A DNA stretch of 64,000 bases from Dactylorhiza incarnata (Eukaryota > Streptophyta > Magnoliopsida > Asparagales > Orchidaceae). Positions 57,847 to 64,000 of the stretch are shown in pieces. Position 1 is the first letter of the stretch; each line of letters starts with the position of its first letter. The position numbers and the translations under genes are program-made. Below the pieces are notes generated by a model. That model had not been told where the DNA came from, searched no databases, and saw only the letters and a list, made by a program, of their open reading frames with translations. The stretch spans positions 7,626,001 through 7,690,000 of the forward strand of contig JAWHQI010000068.1 of the NCBI GenBank assembly GCA_033032865.1. Direction: 5' to 3'.

Positions 57847-59475
57847 TGTAAGACCCCTTCCCCCGGACTTCCAAAAACTTGGAAGGATGGAGGAAACATG
57901 AAGAGGAATGGGCCCCAATAATAGGCCACATGAAGTAGTCGAGGCCCTTTTAGCCTTACTACGGGTCTTACTGCCCAGAACCACCGTCTCGTGGTGGGCA
58001 GACACCACTTAACGCCGAGTCTGCCGGCCAAATCTAGAGGAAGCATCCATAGTTAACATTACATAAGAGATACATATCCATCCAAAAACCAAAAGACATA
58101 GAAAGGTAACATCATAGTCTGGTACAATTCATAAGAGAGTACCCGGGAACAAACCCGGTCAAATAAAGCTGAAACTAAAACTCCTCGAAAACTAAAGTGA
58201 CTAAGACATGGTCCTCATCACCAAGTACTAAGAATCTAGGACGAAATCTCACGGTAGTACGGTCGCCAACAGGAGGGGCTCCGGGGTCTATAGTTCCTAC
58301 CGAATCAGGTCCTCCTGTCCTCTGGTGCTGGGTCTCCTGGTGCTGCCTCCCCTGTGTTAGGTCACAACCGACCGTCAGTCTAAAAGACTCAGCCACAACC
58401 TCCCCGCCTCCCCCCGCGACTCCTAGGCACCGGGTGGAGAGGAGGAAAAGGAGGGACACAAGGCAGCATAATTTCACGCAGATGACAAATGGCAGGTAGA
58501 TTAATTATAGCACATATTTATACAAATGAGCACGGTATAAGAACTGGCGAGTATATAGTAAGGCAAAAACCATTGTACAAGGTTACTAACAACATAAACA
58601 GTGTCACAATATAGAGAAGCAATAGAAAGTGTGAGAAATTGCAGTAAATGGAGCATCCACTAAAAGTAAACAAGCCACGGTTCATAGGGCAACAATGAGG
58701 TTTTCATAATTTAAGTAAGGAAAAACCTTAACTTATCAATTCAAAAGATAAGTTAAGGGATCGTTTTGCAAGGCCCATCATATAAGGCATCCCATACTAC
58801 TTTATATGATGGGTGGGAAAAAGGGGAAAGATGAGTGATGTGATGTATGCTATGTTATGCAGTGATGCGCATTATTATGAAATGTTGATTTACTCACACA
58901 CACGACTCTGTACGTACAGACCTTGTTAGTTCCCCCTTGTTCAAGGTGTAGCTATCACCCAGGGTCTCACTACCGTGGTCGTAGTGACAGTGGGTCGGGC
59001 TCCCCCACTTCTAGGCGGGTACACACACTACCAAGCCTAGACCTCTCCACACTCCCTCCGAGACCCACGCGTGGGCGGACTAGTCGTGCTTTTTACTGCG
59101 CGTCAGACTTAGATAGGCCAAGTGTGAGTTTTAGGGATGGAGGCTTCTCCACAACTTCCACTAAGCCAGATCCCTAATCCTCACCACTTGCCTGAGTCAA
59201 CGTATGTCCGCCGGTGTGCCAGCCCAGACCATACCGAAGACCCGCCACAGATTCCAATTATTCATACAAGTTTACCTCGAGCTTATCGCTCGCTAATAAT
59301 CAAATAAAACATGGGCTCAGCCAGCCTCTCACTAGGCCTCAGAACAAATTCATTTCCAAGGTAGGTACGTGGAAATTGTTTAATAATGTATTCACTTGAC
59401 TCTAAATTACAAGTTCTTCCCCGTTGACCCTACCCTAGATTAACTTACCAAACCTCACCTTATTATGTGGGGTTG
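57847..59475 (-). repeat. Chromovirus 5' LTR, part, interrupted by NA2
   Basis: Collinear with the 3' LTR pieces listed above, without the CACTA and solo-LTR insertions. It is cut at 59475; GGTTG (59471-59475) should be NA2's target duplication. Confidence 0.82.
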
Positions 59476-61181
59476 TGATGAGTCCTGATCATATACACTT
59501 TTATGGACTCATCTAGGCCATTTACTTAGTCATTTCACCGCACTTTAGCCCTGTTATTGTTTATATCTGATATTCCATGCTAGGTGCACCTCTAGGCCCA
59601 TTTTGGTGTGATTTCATGTTTATTTTCATTAGTGGTTTTCATGCACTGTTAGGTGCCACTTTTAGTGGCTGGATTTGTGGTTGTACGCTAGAACAGGAGT
59701 CGTGCAGGTGTTTCCGGTGCAATTCTGCACAGGAACACTGCGCACGATCACTGGTTCTATTGCGCACGACCACTGGTCGTGCGCCACTGATCGTGTGCAC
59801 TTAACGCCTTTTTCACGAGTTCTGTTTGGTGCAGTGCGCACGACCACCAATTCCAGTGCGCACGACCACCGGTCGTGCGCCACTGCTCGTGCGCATTGAC
59901 CATTAAATTTCTGAGTTCTATTTCATCTATTGCGCACGACCACTGACGCTAGTGCGCACGACCACCGGTCGTGCGCCACTGGTCGTGCGAACATTATATT
60001 TTATAATTTCTGCCTTTGCAGGTTCCGTCCAGGCAGAGCGCACGATCACAGGATTCTAGTGCGCACGACCACTGGTCGTGCGCCACTGACCGTGCGCACT
60101 GTTTAATTCCAGCGCCTATAAAATCCTCTGCTCGCGATTTAGGTCGGATCCCCCGCTTTCCTCCGCCGTTTTCCGCCTGGTTTGGTCCGACTTCGCCCCT
60201 CCATCGTCGCCCACCTTAGGGAGGATCTCCGGGCAAGCTTTCAACGCCAAATCTTCGCCGGAGTTTCCTCTCGGCCTCCTCCTTCATCCAAGAGCTCCAA
60301 AGGAAGACCTAGCCGCCATTACCGTCAAGCAAGAGGAAGTTTGCAACCTCTACCGGATCGTGACACGAAGAAGACGGGTCCATTGGAGAGTAGTGACAGC
60401 TCTCTCTACCCCGGACGTAGTTGTGGACCGAGCTTGGACGCGGATTGACAACCCGGCGATTCCAACCGTGAATCTTCAACGAGCCTTCGGATTCGGTCGA
60501 TTTCTTGCCTTGTTCTCCTTTTATTGATTGTTGTAATAGCTAGATCTTGTGTATTTTGATGAAGAGCACTTAAACTTATCACTATATTTATATATTTCAT
60601 TTGTGTGAAATACTTTTGTGGTTTATGTGTGTATGAGGAGCGCCACCATCCATTTTCCATCCCACCACCGTGTCCGGTGCCGCACTAGCAATTGCTAGTG
60701 GCGTGCTTGTCGAAGAGGTGCTTGCGACCCTCATTCCGTTAGCCTACTCGTCCATCCGCCTACCGAAGCGTGGCATCGCGGCCCGTATTCCATCCCGCCT
60801 AACGAAGCAGCGCGCTCAAGGCCTGCATAGTTCGATCCGCTTGCCTACTCGTCCATCCGCCCTTACGAAGTAGCGCGTTCAAGGCCTACGTAGTCTTCCA
60901 TCCCGCCGAGCGAAGCTTTGCATAGCGGCATTGCATAGGAGTAGTTGATAGCTTTTATTTTATTTTCCAAAAGCCAACCCAACTCCCCCGCATCCCATCC
61001 GATTTTAGGACTTCAATCTCAAGTCCTTCCTCGAAACCTAACTCCACCTTACTGTGTTCCTTGAGAGATTCGATACTCGGGGATTACTCCTCGTTTTATA
61101 TTACTTGAACGATCGGTACACTGCCGTTTCGTGTCGCAGTTGAGCTACCGCCTATAGCGGTGTGTGAGATTTGCGCCATCA
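59476..61181 (+). repeat. NA2 5' LTR
   Basis: 1706 bp, TGATGAGTCC ... GCGCCATCA. Palindrome cluster 59740-60110, TATA box TATAAAAT 60117-60124, 18-bp palindrome 60683-60700. Closest to the NA1 LTRs. Confidence 0.9.
60117..60124 (+). promoter_or_regulatory. NA2 LTR TATA box
   Basis: TATAAAAT in CCAGCGCC-TATAAAAT, the best consensus TATA among the related LTRs; transcription would start about 30 bases downstream. Confidence 0.6.
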
Positions 61182-61187
61182 AGTTTT

Positions 61188-61205
61188 TGGCGCCGTTGCC
61201 GGGGA
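61188..61205 (+). promoter_or_regulatory. NA2 primer binding site (tRNA-Asp)
   Basis: TGGCGCCGTTGCCGGGGA, complementary to the 3' end of plant tRNA-Asp(GTC), six bases after the LTR. Confidence 0.9.
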
Positions 61206-61353
61206 ACACAGTCGTGTGAGTTTTCTTGAGAGGGAAAACCTGAGAGAGAAGCCCTTCCATTTGTAAATTGCATTTATTTGTCTTATTTCTTTTTTTATTC
61301 CTTTTTCCTATTTTAATTAGGTTGCTTTAGTAATTTTTGTTAGGTGTTGTATT

Positions 61354-62640
61354 TTGCACAATAGCATTTGTATTTTTGAATCGTTTTATCTTCACACTAT
61401 GTGGGCATATCTAAATATCAGTTGCCGTTGGTGTGGAGCTACCTCCCACTCTAGTGATGAATGCCCTACGGAGAATAGTAGGCATACTTCTTATAGCCCA
61501 GCATATGGAGCACCGACTTCGTCTGGTACTCCATATGGTGCGCGTAAGTCTTATGGCTACTCTGCTGAGCCTTTACCGTCATACTTCTTTTCGGCTCCAG
61601 CCCCCGCTGTGCCAAAGAAGCCCGCTAGGCAGTGCCAGTTTTGTCGGAGCACAGATCATGCCCTGAAGGATTGTGCTGCTTTTCGTCGCCAATTGGACGA
61701 GGATGATGAGCCGGATATCCGGATCGTCCCAACTCCTAACTCTGGCGGCACACCTTCAACATCCGGTTATGTGTCTTTGCCACCTTCACATCTTGAAGGG
61801 TATGGCGTTGACACAGTCACCAGATGTGTGGCTGATCTGGGCACCGACATTGCTGAGCCTATTCTCCCAGTGCATCCACCACCTCTAGTGGATTCGATTC
61901 TTTGTGAGGAATCGGTGCTCGACTTTTATCCGAGCACTATTCCTCTCCCCGTTGTGCATACTACACTCGTCCCTGACGACATTGTTGATGATGTGTCGCA
62001 TGAGGAGGCTGGTGATCTACGTGTTGTGCCTACTCCTATGGAGGAGGACAACCTTCTAGGTGAAGAGGAGTTTTCCTCAGCACCGGTGGAGGGAGTCCAA
62101 ATCCTAAGCTTGGCCACCGTTGATCCCGCCGAATCCTGTAGCATTGATGACAATGCTAGCATTATTTTACTTTCCCAATCTGATGGGAGTGAGACCGGGA
62201 CCACTCCCCCGATTTTTGATTATTTATGTCATTCTTCTCTTTTATTCCCTGACCCCCCTTCTTCATCTGAGCCTGTGCAGGATGAGTCTCCACAGGTACT
62301 TCAGGAGGACTTGGAGCTTTTTGCTCAAGTTAATGATGAGTGTGTCCTTTTATGCGAGGAGGTTGATCCCTCCTCCATTAAGGAAGCCTCATTCGTTGCC
62401 TTCTCCTCCTGCGGTCCTGCTGTGGATGATACCTTGCTAGGCAAGGATTTATTTAGTGGTGGGATGAGTGAGGACCAGGCCTCCTCCTCTTCTTACTTCC
62501 TATTCCCGCTACCTGTGACGAGCAGGTATTTTTATTTAGGTAGGGGAGTGACTGTTCTGTCTCCGTATCGGTACCCGTTACCGATGCGCATATTAGAACA
62601 GTTACCTGTGCACTTTTCTTTTCATAGGCCTATAAGCTAG
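61354..62640 (+). CDS. Zinc-knuckle acidic protein of NA2
   Basis: An intact 428-codon ORF. It has two CX2CX4HX4C zinc knuckles, CRWCGATSHSSDEC (residues about 25-38) and CQFCRSTDHALKDC (about 93-106), against one in NA1. The middle is acidic and rich in Ser/Pro/Thr. The last 130 residues match NA1 closely (QEDLELFAQVNDE, VDDTLLGKD, GRGVTVLSPYRYPLP, final PVHFSFHRPIS), while the N-terminal halves differ. The start may be a few codons later (Met at residue 16). Two diverged copies both keeping an open frame and the same C-terminus suggests selection on the protein, probably for RNA binding; this is inference. Confidence 0.72.
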   Translation: MHNSICIFESFYLHTMWAYLNISCRWCGATSHSSDECPTENSRHTSYSPAYGAPTSSGTPYGARKSYGYSAEPLPSYFFSAPAPAVPKKPARQCQFCRSTDHALKDCAAFRRQLDEDDEPDIRIVPTPNSGGTPSTSGYVSLPPSHLEGYGVDTVTRCVADLGTDIAEPILPVHPPPLVDSILCEESVLDFYPSTIPLPVVHTTLVPDDIVDDVSHEEAGDLRVVPTPMEEDNLLGEEEFSSAPVEGVQILSLATVDPAESCSIDDNASIILLSQSDGSETGTTPPIFDYLCHSSLLFPDPPSSSEPVQDESPQVLQEDLELFAQVNDECVLLCEEVDPSSIKEASFVAFSSCGPAVDDTLLGKDLFSGGMSEDQASSSSYFLFPLPVTSRYFYLGRGVTVLSPYRYPLPMRILEQLPVHFSFHRPIS

Positions 62641-64000
62641 AACTGTACAAAATCTGAATAAGTCGTGCTGGGATGACAATAACCCCAGTAGTTATCTTAC
62701 TTTTCATGCATTTTATTTTATTCAATCCTGCTTAGTTAGCTGTAGTATTGTAGTTTATCTTTTTCTGTTTCTTTTGTTTTGCGGAGCTGACCCCTGCAGG
62801 TACTTCTTCTGGATGGCGGATGCTGCAACTTAGTCGTGGTTTAAACGCCAATCTTCTGGTGTGCTCATTTCTGAGCACTGGGTACTCTCTTTCCCTAGCC
62901 TTTTCTGATTTTCATGTCATATATCTTGTGGATTGTTTAGTTTAAGTCTGGGGGAGAGTAGTTTTGTTTACCCGCTCACATGCACTAGTGCACTGCATAC
63001 TAGAAGATTTCATTTAAAATGTTTTGTTCATTTTCATTGCACACCACATCACCCACTTGAGCGCGTACTCATCTGTTTGCTTGCTCTGTTGTGAATTTAA
63101 TTCTTTTGCTTATTTGGGAAAGTCTAGGTGATGGCTTAAGACTATGTAGTAGAGTAAAATGTTGACTCTAGTAGTGCTCCTAGTCGAGTGCTCGGTTGCA
63201 TAGGAATTTGTGTAGATTAGACTTCTCTTTATACTATGGTTTTATATTTTTCTCTATTAGTGTAAATGTTGTTTACTCTACTCAAATGGTGAATCCGGTG
63301 GAATCAAACGGTAGCATAGGGATGTGTGTAAACGATCGCTAGATTCGTATTGCTTGAGTCGGGAGAAAGGAGAATCTTTCTCGGTGGCTAGAACTTTCCC
63401 CAAGCGATTCTTGAAGCTTTGGCATAGGATAGTTCTAGTGCGTGAGAATGACGTAGGCCATTATTTTGGCCCGGTTGAACTTTTTATTTCATGCCTATCG
63501 TCTACCCTTGCTAGCCCCTTTGTGCCTACCCTTTTCTTGATTCAGCTCCACATTTATCTCACCAAAGCCTAAAAGCCTAGCCTAGTCGCACACCCAAATC
63601 TGAGCTTTAGTTGTAGTTTCATTTACATTTTGGGGGGTGTTGATTGTGGTGTCTATTATGTGAATCTGTGGATGTGCTCATTTGAAAATTTTGCTGAAAG
63701 AAAAAAAAAAGACAAGAAAAAGAAAGATAGAAAGAAAATGAAAAAAAAAGAGAAGCAAGAAAAATTAGTTTTATTGAAAAATCATGTAGAAATATTATGT
63801 ATTGGGAGTAGGCGGTGCACACACCTATGTTGCAAAAGCCCAAGTCTGGGGGTGTGGTGCACTTGGATTCGATTTTGGTGCGCGGGTAGTTATTTTAATG
63901 CTCATTTGGGTTATGTGTTTAAGCTATTTTGTTTATCATTGTTTACCTTACCATAACCCAAGCCCCATCTTTAACCTAAAGTCCTACCGACTCACGCTAT
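62641..64000 (+). other. NA2 noncoding 3' internal region
   Basis: No gene is seen. It contains the conserved hairpin (62861-62878; arms GTGCTCA / TGAGCAC, loop TTTC) and two PPT-like strings (62943-62956 and 63842-63854), matching the positions in element A and NA1. An A-rich tract runs at 63690-63760. Confidence 0.65.

Larger units (their letters stand above)
40052..59475 (-). mobile_element. Chromovirus (Ty3/gypsy, Tekay/Del-like) with very long LTRs, 5' LTR running out of the window
   Basis: A minus-strand element with its 3' LTR at 40052-52953 (about 6.1 kb once two insertions are removed), gag-pol at 53039-57604, a primer site near 57833-57844, and a 5' LTR from 57847. The 5' LTR is interrupted by NA2 at 59476 and continues outside the window. 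The order gag, protease, RT, RNase H, integrase, chromodomain and the LTR start TGTAACATCC fit the Tekay/Del group of chromoviruses. In the first 254 bp the two LTRs differ at about ten positions by eye (near 4%), so it is moderately old. Confidence 0.85.
59476..64000 (+). mobile_element. NA2: second non-autonomous Athila-like element, 3' end outside the window
   Basis: 5' LTR (59476-61181), tRNA-Asp primer site (61188-61205), one zinc-knuckle ORF (61354-62640) and noncoding 3' region to the window edge. It is organised exactly like NA1 but clearly diverged from it in sequence. No polymerase gene fits in the seen part, and in NA1 the LTR follows shortly after the corresponding point. Confidence 0.88.

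Noticed and set aside
61188..61205. A tRNA-Asp gene
   Set aside because: Only 18 bases match, in complementary sense and next to an LTR; it is a primer binding site.

Overview
This is a repeat-rich, probably heterochromatic stretch of a flowering-plant nuclear genome. The evidence is nested Ty1/copia and Ty3/gypsy LTR retrotransposons with plant-type primer sites (initiator Met tRNA, tRNA-Asp), a CACTA (En/Spm) DNA transposon carrying spliced fragments of plant genes, and a GC-rich tandem array. I see no complete host gene, tRNA, rRNA or CRISPR array. Species cannot be told from the sequence.

Layout, left to right. (1) 1-4739: 3' part of an Athila-like Ty3/gypsy element (A) with one ORF1-type gene and a 1.5-kb LTR. 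(2) 4740-7118: 3' end plus LTR of a related element (B), cut on its left by A. (3) 7119-12901 and 24670-26938: a badly decayed plus-strand Ty1/copia element of Sirevirus type (COP1). (4) 12902-24669: a complete but inactivated minus-strand Sirevirus-type copia element (COP2), inserted into COP1 with a perfect 5-bp target duplication, GTTTC. It carries an extra long ORF after pol. (5) 26938-28407: short direct duplications and GC-rich hairpin repeats of unknown origin. (6) 28408-30189 and 36764-39298: a tandem array of 190/242-bp units with long G runs, split by (7) a young, complete, non-autonomous minus-strand LTR element (NA1, 30195-36758, target duplication GGAGA). (8) 39301-40051: remnant resembling region 5. 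(9) 40052 to beyond 59475: a minus-strand Ty3/gypsy chromovirus with LTRs of about 6 kb. Its left LTR contains the CACTA transposon (40306-45554, duplication ATA) and a solo Athila-like LTR (45612-47161). (10) 59476-64000: 5' LTR and most of the internal region of a second copy of the non-autonomous element (NA2), inserted in the chromovirus's right LTR.

How the parts relate: order of insertion can be read from the nesting. COP1 predates COP2; B sits against COP1's 5' LTR and A in B; the array predates NA1; the chromovirus predates the CACTA element, the solo LTR and NA2. A, B, the solo LTR, NA1 and NA2 share LTR architecture (palindrome clusters, TATA box, an 18-bp palindrome) and a 3' noncoding region with repeated polypurine-like signals and a covarying hairpin. 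However, A encodes an ATHILA ORF1-type protein, while NA1 and NA2 encode a zinc-knuckle acidic protein and no polymerase.

The most notable locus is the CACTA element. It carries exons of a dymeclin gene fused in frame to a transposase-associated domain, antisense exons of an MRS2/CorA-type magnesium transporter, and probably a myosin exon. Statements about families come from recognising motifs by eye; no database search was run.
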